Of a stretch of 64,000 nt of DNA, positions 48,622 through 57,507 are shown in pieces. Location: the NCBI RefSeq assembly GCF_035918395.1, contig NZ_CP142362.1, positions 2,827,501 to 2,891,500 of the forward strand. The letters are read 5' to 3'. Within the stretch, counting starts at the first letter, position 1, and the number at the start of each line of letters is the position of its first letter. The notes under the pieces were generated by a model. That model searched no databases. It saw only the letters and a program-made list of their open reading frames with translations, and was not told where the DNA came from. A program made the translations under genes and the position numbers. Origin of the DNA: Mycolicibacterium sp. ND9-15. Lineage in GTDB: Bacteria > Actinomycetota > Actinomycetes > Mycobacteriales > Mycobacteriaceae.

Positions 48622-50165
48622 CAGGAAGATCCAGCCCTCTCACGCAGAAGCGGTTTCACTACTTTGCCGCCCGGGTTACGCGGCAGCGCATCGAGGAACT
48701 CCACCGACCGGGGCGTCTTGAAGTTCGCCAGATGTTCGCGGGTGTAAGCGATTACGGTTTGCTCGTCGAGCGCGGCACCGGGTTTGACCACGATGTACGC
48801 CTTGCCCACCTCGCCGAGCCGTTCGTCGGGCACACCGATCACCGCGGACTCTGTGACGCCGTCGAGCCGCGCCAGCACCTGCTCGATTTCGGCCGGATAG
48901 ACATTGAACCCGCCGCAGATGTACATGTCCTTGAGACGGTCGGTGATGCGCAGGTTGCCGTTCTCGTCGACAGTGCCGACGTCGCCGGTGTGCAACCAGC
49001 CCTCGGGGTCGATCGCCGCGGCGGTGGCTTCCGGGTCGTCGAGGTAGCCCAGCATCACGTTCGGGCCGCGCAGCAGCACCTCACCGGTGCCGTCCTGGCT
49101 CGGGTCGTCGATGCGCAGTTCGAAACCGGCGATCGGACGCCCCGAGGTGGTGGCGACGGTGACTGCGTCGTCGTCGGGCCGGCACATGGTCCCGAAACCG
49201 CTCGCCTCGGTCAGGCCGTACGCGGTCAGGACGATGTCGATGTCGAGTTCGGTCTGCATCCGCTCGATCAGCACGACCGGGATCGTCGCCGCGCCGGTGA
49301 CCGCGAACCGCAGCGAGGTGAGGTCGTAGTCGGCGCGCTTGGGATGGTCGAGCAGCGTCTGGTAGATCGTCGGCGGTCCGGGCAACACGGTGATGCGGTG
49401 CTCCTGCACGGCTGCCATCGTCTTCTCGGGATCGAACGTCAACTGAGGGATGAGTGTGGCGCCGGTCTGCAGGCAGGCGAGGATGCCCGCCTTATAGCCG
49501 AAGTTGTGGAAGAACGGGTTGATGCACAGGTAGCGGTCGTCGCTGGCGAGCCGGCCGCATTCGGCCCACGCCGCGGGCGCGTCGAGCGACTGGCGGTGTG
49601 CACACAGCGCACCCTTGCTGCGACCGGTGGTGCCGGAGGTGAACAGGATGTCGGACACATCGTCGGGTTGCACCGCGGCGGCACGGGCGTCGACGGAATC
49701 CAGGTCGGTCCCGGACGAAATGAAGTCGTCCCAGGTGCCGTCGTCCTTCTCGACCGGTACTCGGATCACGTGGCGCAGCTTCGGCAGCGCGTCACGCTGT
49801 ACGGACGCGGCCTTGTCGGAGCCCAGGAACTCGCCGGACGCGAACAGCAGCGGGGCGCCGGTGCGGGCCAGGATGTCGGTGGCCTCGTTGGCGGTGTAGC
49901 GGGTGTTGAGCGGCACCACGACGCCGCCCGCATAGTGGGTGCCCAGGCAGGCGACGACCCAGTGCCAGGTGTTCGGCGACCAGATCGCGACCCGGTCACC
50001 GGCGTCGATGCCCAGACCGATGATCGCTGCCGCAGCACGCCGCACCTCGTCGCGCAATTGCGCGAACGTGAACGAACGGTGGTCCGCGACCAGCGCATCG
50101 TGGTCGGAAAACCGGTCCGCGATCCCATCCAAGACCCGGGGGATGGTCCGCCGATCGCCAATCAT
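48621..50165 (-). CDS. fadD3: HIP-CoA ligase FadD3
   Basis: 514-aa ANL-family ligase that attaches CoA to HIP (the C/D-ring propanoate), the committed step of the KstR2 pathway; HIP-CoA is the KstR2 inducer. P-loop LFTSGTTGRSKGALCAH, A5 YGLTEASGFG, A7 LHTGDVG, A8 RLKDMYICGGFNVYPAEIE, and catalytic Lys in PRNPGGKVVK. The ATG at 50165 lies 17 bp from the KstR2 box; it leads the fadD3-fadE31-fadE32-fadE33-aspB operon and is divergent from fadE30. Confidence 0.95.
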   Translation of the reverse strand: MIGDRRTIPRVLDGIADRFSDHDALVADHRSFTFAQLRDEVRRAAAAIIGLGIDAGDRVAIWSPNTWHWVVACLGTHYAGGVVVPLNTRYTANEATDILARTGAPLLFASGEFLGSDKAASVQRDALPKLRHVIRVPVEKDDGTWDDFISSGTDLDSVDARAAAVQPDDVSDILFTSGTTGRSKGALCAHRQSLDAPAAWAECGRLASDDRYLCINPFFHNFGYKAGILACLQTGATLIPQLTFDPEKTMAAVQEHRITVLPGPPTIYQTLLDHPKRADYDLTSLRFAVTGAATIPVVLIERMQTELDIDIVLTAYGLTEASGFGTMCRPDDDAVTVATTSGRPIAGFELRIDDPSQDGTGEVLLRGPNVMLGYLDDPEATAAAIDPEGWLHTGDVGTVDENGNLRITDRLKDMYICGGFNVYPAEIEQVLARLDGVTESAVIGVPDERLGEVGKAYIVVKPGAALDEQTVIAYTREHLANFKTPRSVEFLDALPRNPGGKVVKPLLRERAGSS

Positions 50166-50182
50166 CGATGCTCCTCTAACAA

Positions 50183-50196
50183 AGCAAGTGCTTGGT
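50183..50196. promoter_or_regulatory. KstR2 operator between fadD3 and fadE30
   Basis: AGCAAG-TG-CTTGGT matches the KstR2 consensus AnCAAGnnCTTGnT at every fixed position. It lies between divergent start codons (17 bp from fadD3, 16 bp from fadE30), so a single dimer pair controls both operons. Confidence 0.95.
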
Positions 50197-50212
50197 AGGT
50201 TAGCCTACAAGG

Positions 50213-51361
50213 GTGATTGAGGTCGAGGAGTTCCGGGCCGAGGTCCGCGACTGGCTTGCCGACAACCTCGTCGGGGACTACGCCGCGTTGAAAGGCCTCG
50301 GCGGGCCGGGCCGGGAGCACGAGGCGTTCGAGGAACGCCGGGCGTGGAACCAGCATCTGGCGGCGGCCGGGCTGACGTGTCTCGGTTGGCCCGAGGAGCA
50401 CGGCGGGCGCGGCTTGTCGGTCGCGCACCGGGTGGCGTTCTACGAGGAGTACGCGATCGCCAACGCTCCGGCGAAGGTCAACCACTTCGGAGAAGAGTTG
50501 CTGGGGCCGACGTTGATCGCCTACGGCACCGCCGCGCAGCAGCAGCGATTCCTGCCGAAGATCCTCGACGTCAGCGAGTTGTGGTGCCAGGGCTACTCCG
50601 AACCCGGCGCAGGCAGTGACCTCGCGAACGTGTCCACCACCGCCGAACTCGACGGTGACCACTGGGTGGTCAACGGGCAGAAGGTGTGGACCTCGCTGGC
50701 GCACTGGGCGCAGTGGTGCTTCGTCGTCGCCCGCACCGAGAAGGGGTCGAAGCGCCACGCCGGCCTGTCGTACCTGCTGGTGCCGCTGGATCAGCCCGGT
50801 GTCCAGGTTCGGCCGATCGTTCAGCTCACCGGTGACTCGGAGTTCAACGAGGTGTTCTTCGACGACGCCCGCACGGACGCCGCACTGGTGGTCGGCGAAC
50901 CCGGCGACGGCTGGCGAGTGGCGATGGGGACGCTGACATTCGAGCGCGGGGTATCCACACTGGGCCAGCAGATCGAGTACGCCCGCGAGCTGTCGGGCGT
51001 CGCCGAGTTGGCGAAACGCACTGGCGCAGCCGATGACCCACTGATCCGCGAGCGGCTGACGCGGTCCTGGGCAGGGCTGCGCACGATGCGGTCGTATGCG
51101 TTGGCGACGATGGACGTGGAACAACCGGGGCAAGATAACGTCTCGAAGCTGCTGTGGGCCAACTGGCATCGCGAACTCGGCGAGATCGCGATGGACGTGC
51201 TCGGCCGCGAAGGACTGACGCTGACCGACGGCGACTTCGACGAGTGGCAGCGGCTGTATCTGTTCTCGCGTGCCGACACCATCTACGGCGGCTCCAACGA
51301 AATCCAGCGCAACATCATCGCCGAGCGGGTGCTCGGACTACCGAGGGAGCTGAAGGGTTGA
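50213..51361 (+). CDS. fadE30: Acyl-CoA dehydrogenase FadE30
   Basis: 382-aa ACAD that oxidises 5-OH-HIP-CoA in the first beta-oxidation-like steps of ring C/D breakdown. Motifs: CLGWPEEHGGRGLS, CQGYSEPGAGSDLANVST, VNGQKVWTSLAHWAQW, IYGGSNEIQRNIIAERVLGLP. The GTG start sits 16 bp after the KstR2 box with no clear Shine-Dalgarno, suggesting a leaderless mRNA. It overlaps ipdF by 4 bp (TTGA). Confidence 0.94.
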   Translation: MIEVEEFRAEVRDWLADNLVGDYAALKGLGGPGREHEAFEERRAWNQHLAAAGLTCLGWPEEHGGRGLSVAHRVAFYEEYAIANAPAKVNHFGEELLGPTLIAYGTAAQQQRFLPKILDVSELWCQGYSEPGAGSDLANVSTTAELDGDHWVVNGQKVWTSLAHWAQWCFVVARTEKGSKRHAGLSYLLVPLDQPGVQVRPIVQLTGDSEFNEVFFDDARTDAALVVGEPGDGWRVAMGTLTFERGVSTLGQQIEYARELSGVAELAKRTGAADDPLIRERLTRSWAGLRTMRSYALATMDVEQPGQDNVSKLLWANWHRELGEIAMDVLGREGLTLTDGDFDEWQRLYLFSRADTIYGGSNEIQRNIIAERVLGLPRELKG

Positions 51362-52146
51362 ACCTGTCACAAGCCCCGAAAGAGATTGCGGGACACGGGC
51401 TGCTGACCGGCAAGGTGGTCGTCGTGACCGCGGCCGCCGGCACCGGGATCGGTTCGGCGGTGGCGCGACGCGCACTCGCCGAAGGTGCCGACGTCGTGGT
51501 GTCGGACCACCACGAACGCCGGTTGGGTGAGACCCGCGACCAGTTGGCCGAGCTCAGCCTGGGCCGCGTCGAAAGCGTGGTATGCGACGTGACGTCGACC
51601 GCCCAGGTCGACGCGCTGATCGCGTCGACGACGGCGCGGATGGGACGGCTGGACGTGCTCGTCAACAACGCCGGCCTCGGCGGCCAGACGCCCGTCGTCG
51701 ACATGACCGACGAGGAGTGGGACCGCGTCCTCGACGTCACGCTCACGTCGGTGATGCGCGCGACGCGGGCGGCGCTGCGGTACTTCCGCGAGGCCGACCA
51801 CGGCGGGGTGATCGTCAACAACGCCAGTGTCTTGGGTTGGCGCGCACAGCATTCGCAGTCGCACTACGCCGCCGCCAAGGCCGGCGTGATGGCGCTGACA
51901 CGGTGCAGCGCGATCGAGGCCGTCGAGTACGGGGTGCGTGTGAACGCCGTGTCGCCGAGCATCGCGCGGCATAAGTTCCTCGAGAAGACGAGCTCGTCCG
52001 ACCTTCTTGACCGGCTATCGGAAGGCGAGGCGTTCGGCCGTGCCGCCGAGCCGTGGGAGGTTGCCGCGACCATCGCGTTCCTGGCCAGTGAGTACTCCAG
52101 TTACCTGACCGGAGAAGTGATCTCGGTGTCGAGCCAACGCGCATGA
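51358..52146 (+). CDS. ipdF: Short-chain dehydrogenase IpdF
   Basis: 262-aa SDR orthologous to Rv3559c, oxidising the 5-hydroxyl of the HIP-derived CoA ester. NAD site VTAAAGTGIGSA, NNAG (VLVNNAGLGG), and Ser-Tyr-Lys (NNASVLGW; SHYAAAKAG). The TTG start (MNLSQAPKEIAGHG) inside the fadE30 stop gives the exact family N-terminus. Its end overlaps the kstR2 ATG. Confidence 0.93.
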   Translation: MNLSQAPKEIAGHGLLTGKVVVVTAAAGTGIGSAVARRALAEGADVVVSDHHERRLGETRDQLAELSLGRVESVVCDVTSTAQVDALIASTTARMGRLDVLVNNAGLGGQTPVVDMTDEEWDRVLDVTLTSVMRATRAALRYFREADHGGVIVNNASVLGWRAQHSQSHYAAAKAGVMALTRCSAIEAVEYGVRVNAVSPSIARHKFLEKTSSSDLLDRLSEGEAFGRAAEPWEVAATIAFLASEYSSYLTGEVISVSSQRA

Positions 52147-52742
52147 GCAACCGACCCGTGAGCCAGCCGGCAAGCAGACGCGACGAGCTTCTCGAGCTCG
52201 CCGCGGCGATGTTCGCCGAGCGCGGCCTGCGGGCGACCACCGTGCGCGACATCGCCGACTCCGCGGGCATCCTCTCCGGCAGCCTCTATCACCACTTTGC
52301 CTCCAAGGAGGAGATGGTCGACGAGGTTCTCCGCGGCTTCCTCGACTGGTTGTTCGCGCGGTACCAGGAAATCGTCGACACCGAACCGAATCCGTTGGAG
52401 CGGCTCAAGGGTCTGTTCATGACCTCGTTCGAGGCGATCGAGCACCGGCACGCCCAGGTCGTCATCTACCAGGACGAGGCCAAGCGGCTCTCGGGCCAGG
52501 AGCGCTTCTCCTACGTCGAGCAACGCAACAAAGAGCAACGCAAGATGTGGTTGGACCTGCTCAACCAGGGTGTCGAGGAGGGCTACTTCCGGCCCGACAT
52601 CGACGTCGATCTGGTCTACCGGTTCATCCGCGACACCACCTGGGTTTCGGTCCGCTGGTATCAGCCGGGCGGACCAATGACGGCCGAAGAGGTCGGCCGT
52701 CAGTACCTCGCTATCGTTCTCGGGGGCATCACGAGGAAATGA
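52143..52742 (+). CDS. kstR2: TetR repressor KstR2
   Basis: 199-aa TetR regulator of the HIP-degradation genes, released by HIP-CoA. HTH region TTVRDIADSAGILSGSLYHHF, followed by the helical ligand domain (LWxxL-type core RYQEIVDTEPNPLERLKGLF). ATG overlaps the ipdF stop by 4 bp, so the repressor is made from its own target operon (autoregulation through the 50183-50196 box). Confidence 0.96.
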   Translation: MSNRPVSQPASRRDELLELAAAMFAERGLRATTVRDIADSAGILSGSLYHHFASKEEMVDEVLRGFLDWLFARYQEIVDTEPNPLERLKGLFMTSFEAIEHRHAQVVIYQDEAKRLSGQERFSYVEQRNKEQRKMWLDLLNQGVEEGYFRPDIDVDLVYRFIRDTTWVSVRWYQPGGPMTAEEVGRQYLAIVLGGITRK

Positions 52743-52749
52743 GGAGACC

Positions 52750-53919
52750 ATGACTCCAACATCACAGGCCTACGTCATCGACGCAGTACGCACCGCCGTC
52801 GGCAAGAGGGGCGGATCGCTTGCCGGCGTCCATCCCGTCGACCTGGGCGCAGCCGGCTGGCGAGGGCTGTTCGACCGCCTCGAGGTCGATCCGGGCGCCG
52901 TCGACGACGTGATCGCGGGCTGCGTCGACGCGATCGGGCCCCAGGCCGGCAACATCGCTCGGCTGTCCTGGCTGGCTGCCGGCTTTCCGGAAGAAGTGCC
53001 CGGGGTTACCGTCGATCGCCAGTGCGGATCGAGTCAGCAGGCGATTTCCTTTGGCGCGCAGGCCATCATGTCCGGCACCGCCGACCTGATCGTCGCCGGT
53101 GGCATGCAGAACATGAGCCAGATCCCGATCTCCTCGGCGATGACCGCGGGCGAGCAGTACGGGTTCACCTCGCCCACAAACGAATCCAAGAGCTGGCTGC
53201 ACCGCTACGGCGACCAGGAGATCTCCCAGTTCCGAGGGTCCGAGCTGATCGCCGAGAAGTGGAACCTGTCGCGCGAGGAGATGGAGCAGTACGCGCTGAC
53301 GAGCCACCAGCGCGCACAGGAGGCGATCCGCTCCGGCCATTTCGAGAACGAAATCATCCCGGTCCCGGTCGATGGGACCGGCTTCGTCACCGACGAGGGC
53401 CCCCGCGACACGTCGCTGGAGAAGATGGCCGGCCTCAAGACGCTGGTGGACGGTGGCCGGTTGACCGCCGCGATGGCCAGCCAGATCTCCGACGGCGCCA
53501 GCGCGGTATTGCTGGCCTCCGAGCAGGCCGTCAAGGACCACGGGCTCAAGCCTCGCGCCCGCATCCATCACATCAGCGCCCGCGGCGCCGATCCGGTGTT
53601 CATGCTCACCGGCCCGATCCCCGCCACCGAGTACGCGTTGAAGAAGACCGGGCTGTCGATCGACGACATCGACACCGTCGAGATCAACGAAGCCTTCGCC
53701 CCGGTCGTGATGGCGTGGCTCAAGGAGACCGGCGCCGACCCTGCCAAGGTCAACCCCAGCGGCGGCGCGATCGCGCTCGGGCACCCGCTGGGCGCGACAG
53801 GTGCCAAGCTGTTCGCGACCATGCTGAACACGTTGGAGCGCACCGGTGGTCGCTACGGCCTGCAGACGATGTGCGAAGGCGGCGGCACTGCCAACGTCAC
53901 GATCATCGAGCGCCTGTGA
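52750..53919 (+). CDS. fadA6: Acetyl-CoA acetyltransferase (thiolase) FadA6
   Basis: 389-aa thiolase: nucleophile Cys92 (VDRQCGSSQQ), VEINEAFAP, GHPLGATGA and the C-terminal CEGGG. It performs the thiolytic steps on CoA esters from ring C/D opening (COCHEA/MOODA-CoA stage). ATG follows GAGGAG, 7 bp after kstR2. Last gene of the fadE30 operon. Its 3' end overlaps a convergent membrane-protein gene by 17 bp. Confidence 0.94.
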   Translation: MTPTSQAYVIDAVRTAVGKRGGSLAGVHPVDLGAAGWRGLFDRLEVDPGAVDDVIAGCVDAIGPQAGNIARLSWLAAGFPEEVPGVTVDRQCGSSQQAISFGAQAIMSGTADLIVAGGMQNMSQIPISSAMTAGEQYGFTSPTNESKSWLHRYGDQEISQFRGSELIAEKWNLSREEMEQYALTSHQRAQEAIRSGHFENEIIPVPVDGTGFVTDEGPRDTSLEKMAGLKTLVDGGRLTAAMASQISDGASAVLLASEQAVKDHGLKPRARIHHISARGADPVFMLTGPIPATEYALKKTGLSIDDIDTVEINEAFAPVVMAWLKETGADPAKVNPSGGAIALGHPLGATGAKLFATMLNTLERTGGRYGLQTMCEGGGTANVTIIERL

Positions 53920-54799
53920 CCCTCCTCTTTTCCGCGAAGAGCCCTCGCAGCTGAGCAAACCCGTCGTGCCGCCGCGCCTCCACAGCCCACACCACGGCGA
54001 TCACCGGTAACAGCGCGAAAGCCGCCCACCAGTTCGCGCCCGCCGGAAGCAGATCGGCGATCACCTCCGCTCGCGGCCTCCCGTTGACCGTGGCCGGCAG
54101 CCATTCGTTGAGCAGTATCGCCAGCAATCGGCTGGTATGGAATGGACCGACGCTGGTCGCGACAATCCAACTGACACAGGAGATTCCGAGCGACCAGGGC
54201 CAGGCCAGTAAGAGTGACTGCCTGTCCACCACCTCCGCCGCGCACCGCACGGCCTCGGCGAGGTAGGCGATGCCGAGAGCCGCCAGCAGCGCTCCGACCT
54301 GCGCGGCGAGCAGGTCTTCGATCACCGAATGCGCCAACTCGTCGTCGTCGCGCGTCGGCAGCCCGATCGCCAGTGCGACGAGGCCTGCGACCAGCGCGAG
54401 GGTTGCCAGCCGCGCGGTGGTGTCGCTGACGCGGTCGAATGAGTCGACCACGGTGCGGATCACCAGCCGCGACGATGTTGCGGGCGGGGTCCGATAGACC
54501 ACGACCAGCACCAGACCGGAGACAACGGTGGCGATCAGCCAGGTCATCACGGCCGTGCCGACGGCGGTCAAGGCGAGCGATCCCAGGAGCGGCACCAGCA
54601 CGTCGTCGGTGGTCGCGCTGCTGCGAATGACCACCATCGGCAGGGCCCCGAACGCCAACACGCCCGCCAGACCCAACAACAACGGGAAGGTGAACCTGGT
54701 GAGATCGGCGGGATTCAGGTCCAGTCTGCGGTTTCGGACGGCGTCCCATTCGGTGCTCAGCACCGACCGCACATGTGAGAGCCAGCGCCAGGTACCCAT
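53903..54799 (-). CDS. Multi-pass membrane protein, unknown function
   Basis: 298 aa with about six hydrophobic segments (RFTFPLLLGLAGVLAFGAL, VGTAVMTWLIATVVSGLVLVVVY, LATLALVAGLVALAIGL, then others) and a basic C-terminus. I recognise no family motif. It lies 10 bp downstream of the alcohol dehydrogenase gene on the same strand. In M. tuberculosis the gene after fadA6 is on the other strand, so this gene is probably not the Rv3555c counterpart. Confidence 0.6.
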   Translation of the reverse strand: MGTWRWLSHVRSVLSTEWDAVRNRRLDLNPADLTRFTFPLLLGLAGVLAFGALPMVVIRSSATTDDVLVPLLGSLALTAVGTAVMTWLIATVVSGLVLVVVYRTPPATSSRLVIRTVVDSFDRVSDTTARLATLALVAGLVALAIGLPTRDDDELAHSVIEDLLAAQVGALLAALGIAYLAEAVRCAAEVVDRQSLLLAWPWSLGISCVSWIVATSVGPFHTSRLLAILLNEWLPATVNGRPRAEVIADLLPAGANWWAAFALLPVIAVVWAVEARRHDGFAQLRGLFAEKRRVTGAR

Positions 54800-54809
54800 C
54801 CGTGGCCGG

Positions 54810-55928
54810 TTAAGTATGGTCGTGGATGATCACGCCGCGGATGTTACGGCCCGCGAGCATGTCGTCGTAGCCCTCGTTGATGTCATTGAGTTTGTATTCG
54901 GCGGTGACGGTTTCGTCGAGCAGCAGCTTGCCGTCGCGGTAGAGGTTGAGCAGTCGCGGGATGTCGGCGCGCGGATTGGCCTCACCGTAGAGGCTGCCCA
55001 GTAACCGCTTCTGGAACAGGGTCATCATCGCCATCGACAGCGTCGGCGTGACGTCGGCCATCGAGGCGATCGCGGTCATCACGACCGCACCGCCCTTGCG
55101 GATGATGTTGAGCGCCTCATCGATCATCGGGCCCTCGAGGACGCCCACCGTCAGCAGCGCGGAATCCGCCATCACGCCGCGGGTGAGCTCGGCGACCAGT
55201 TCCATGGCCTCGGGCATCGAGGTCACGAAATGCGTCGCACCGAACTCGAAAGCCTTGTCGCGCTTGTCTTCGACGGTGTCGACGACCACAATGTGTTCCG
55301 CGCCGGCCAACCGCGCACCCTGGACGGCGCCGCTGCCGATGCCGCCGCAGCCGATCACCACGACGGTATCGCCGGGAGTGACGTCGGCGGTGTTGACGGC
55401 CGACCCCCAACCCGTCATCACGCCGCAGCCCAGCAGGCACGCCCGGGACAGCGGGAAGTCGTCGTCGATCTTGACCACCGACGCCTCCGACAGCGTGCCG
55501 TACTGCGAGAAGCTTCCGACGCCGGCCATGATCCCGACGTCTTGACCGCGGACCTTGCGCCGGAAGGTGCCATCGGCCTGCAAGCCGGTCAGGATCAGCG
55601 CGCCGAGGTCGCACAGGTTCTGGTGTCCGCTCGCACACCAGCGGCACCGCCCGCACGCCGGCAGAAACGACGACACCACGTGGTCGCCGGCATGGAGATC
55701 GCGCACACCGGGCCCGACCTCCTGCACGATCCCCGCGCCTTCATGCCCGCCGATCATCGGCAGCGTCACGCCGGCGAGGTCGCCGGTGACGACATGGTGG
55801 TCGGAGTGGCACAGGCCGGTGGCTTCGAACGAAACGAGGACCTCGCCCTCCTTGGGCCCGTCGAGGTCGACCTCCTCGATGCTCCACGGTTCGTTGAGTC
55901 CCCACAGAACGGCGGCGTTGGTCTTCAT
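54810..55928 (-). CDS. Zinc-dependent alcohol dehydrogenase, NDMA-dependent type
   Basis: 372-aa MDR alcohol dehydrogenase with catalytic zinc site (ATGLCHSDHHVV, GGHEGAG), structural zinc Cys cluster CGRCRWCASGHQNLC, and Rossmann motif VIGCGGIGSGAVQGARLAGA. The overall sequence (MKTNAAVLWGLNEPWSIEEVDLDG) fits the actinobacterial NDMA-dependent group with a tightly bound nicotinamide cofactor, related to AdhD (Rv3086). Substrate unknown. It may be transcribed with the downstream membrane-protein gene. Confidence 0.85.
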   Translation of the reverse strand: MKTNAAVLWGLNEPWSIEEVDLDGPKEGEVLVSFEATGLCHSDHHVVTGDLAGVTLPMIGGHEGAGIVQEVGPGVRDLHAGDHVVSSFLPACGRCRWCASGHQNLCDLGALILTGLQADGTFRRKVRGQDVGIMAGVGSFSQYGTLSEASVVKIDDDFPLSRACLLGCGVMTGWGSAVNTADVTPGDTVVVIGCGGIGSGAVQGARLAGAEHIVVVDTVEDKRDKAFEFGATHFVTSMPEAMELVAELTRGVMADSALLTVGVLEGPMIDEALNIIRKGGAVVMTAIASMADVTPTLSMAMMTLFQKRLLGSLYGEANPRADIPRLLNLYRDGKLLLDETVTAEYKLNDINEGYDDMLAGRNIRGVIIHDHT

Positions 55929-55987
55929 GGGCGCGAGTGTAAGAAAACCACGGCCGGATTATTGGTGAATGGAAGGGCTCTAACCGT

Positions 55988-56724
55988 TCACTGTGTAAGA
56001 GCCAGTCCGCCGAGCGCGACGATCCAACTGGCGAAGCTGCCGACGAGGAAGTACTCGGTGACATCTCCTATATCCAAGTCGATGCCGGTGCCCCCGTTCC
56101 CCGCGCCTTCTGGGCGTTGATCTCCGGGAACCGGATGATGCTCTTGGCGGCGACGACGGCGGTGGCCGCCGCGAGTTGGCCGGCGAGGCCGAGCCCCAGG
56201 ATCAGCACCCGTTCCATCGGGCCGAGCAGCCGACCGCCCTTCAACCGGTCCGACGGCTGCGGCTCGCCCGCCGGTTTGACCGCGCCGACGGAGCCGAGGA
56301 CCAGGCGGACCAATTGGTTACCGGTCACCAGCTGCATCAGCATCACTCCGACGACCATCAGCAACCGGTCGGGGGACACTGCGATACCGACCCACGACGG
56401 CCACCGAGCCGCCACACCTGCCACGTCGGAGCCCCATCCGGACAACAGGATCAGCACCGTCAACGCGGCGCCGAACACGACAAGCGGTGTCACCTGACGC
56501 CGGCCGGTGCGCTCCGCTCGCGCAGACAACACGACCCAACCGACGCTCGCGGCGGCGGCCAGGGTGAGCAGCGCGATGTCGCTCCACCGCCACAGCCCGG
56601 CCAGCGCCGCGCACAGGACGACTACTAGGGGCGCCGCCACGGCGGGTAACCACACCCGATCGGTGACGCGCCGGATGACGTCGGCTATCCCGATCGCGAT
56701 CAGCATCACCGCGACCGCACTCAC
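55988..56724 (-). pseudogene. DUF3307-like membrane protein, frameshifted near the C-terminus
   Basis: From GTG 56724 the frame encodes a 5-6 helix membrane protein of 218 codons and stops at 56068. The expected family C-terminus (VTEYFLVGSFASWIVALGGLAL, shown here in part: EYFLVGSFASWIVA) is intact in the -1 frame just downstream, ending at 55988-55990. One G appears lost in the G runs opposite 56091-56102. Restored, it would be about 245 aa and resemble DUF3307 proteins that accompany SatD. The start overlaps the satD stop by 4 bp. It could be a real mutation, a sequencing error or a programmed frameshift. Confidence 0.7.
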
Positions 56725-57368
56725 GGCACAGTCCGCAGGTAGCGGGATGCGACCACGATGAGGTCGAGCCCGTCGCGGCCCGCGCGCTGGGACACCGCCG
56801 ATGCGCTGATGCGCTCGGTCGACGCGATGTCTTTCTTGGTATTCCCGGCCAACAGTCCCTTCACAATCCTCAGTGAGCGGTCATCGAGCGATCCAATCAG
56901 ATGGTCCCGACACAACAGCGCGGCGTTGATGGCGTCGACGTCGTGGCGGGCGTCGTCACCGGACCGAAATGACGTGCGGACCAGCGCGAGTCCTGGCTGT
57001 CGCTGTGCGGCGGCGGTCCACTCGATCGCATCGCGGGCCGCCCACCAGGCCGGGCCGTCCTGGATGCCGGCTTCGGGATCCAGAACCGTTACCGCGCCCC
57101 AGCCGATGCCGAACCGGATGTCGATGCCGGGCGCGACGGCCAATCGGATGGTCAGCGCCGCTTCGATCGCCGCGCCGACGGTCGAGTAGCTGCCCTGGAA
57201 CTCGTCACCGACGGTGAAGGCCGGCGGGTCGATCGCAGCGGCGCCGACGCGTGCCAACGCCTCGCTCATCACCCGGTGCGCGACGTTCCGGTCGGAGATG
57301 CGGCGCGATCCGACGACGTCGCCGATCAGGGCCGCCAGGAATGAAGCGTTATCCTTGGGTGCACTCAC
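56721..57368 (-). CDS. SatD family protein
   Basis: 215-aa SatD-family protein: N-terminal domain with ALIGDVVGSRRISDR and a predicted GGDEF-like/nucleotidyl-fold core (FTVGDEFQGSY; DIRFGIGWG), and a C-terminal HTH (NTKKDIASTERISASAVSQRAGRDG). Family function is not established; some members sit beside DUF3307 membrane proteins, as here. GTG 57368. The intergenic region upstream contains a 7-bp inverted repeat that may be an autoregulatory operator. Confidence 0.8.
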   Translation of the reverse strand: MSAPKDNASFLAALIGDVVGSRRISDRNVAHRVMSEALARVGAAAIDPPAFTVGDEFQGSYSTVGAAIEAALTIRLAVAPGIDIRFGIGWGAVTVLDPEAGIQDGPAWWAARDAIEWTAAAQRQPGLALVRTSFRSGDDARHDVDAINAALLCRDHLIGSLDDRSLRIVKGLLAGNTKKDIASTERISASAVSQRAGRDGLDLIVVASRYLRTVP

Positions 57369-57380
57369 GTGAAGACTATA

Positions 57381-57403
57381 GCTTCATATAGGTGAAATGA
57401 AGC
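57381..57403. promoter_or_regulatory. Inverted repeat upstream of satD-like gene
   Basis: GCTTCAT (57381-57387) and ATGAAGC (57397-57403) form perfect 7-bp arms with a 9-bp spacer in an AT-rich patch, which is unusual for this genome. It lies 12 bp from the satD start and suggests an operator, possibly for the SatD HTH itself. Confidence 0.5.
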
Positions 57404-57507
57404 ATATAACTTTAGTGACTGGGGCCGACGAACTGCGCCTGCACGGGAATTCCGTGAAGTATCGGGTATCGCTGTGCCGCTGGTTCGATGCGGCGGTCGT
57501 GAACTGA

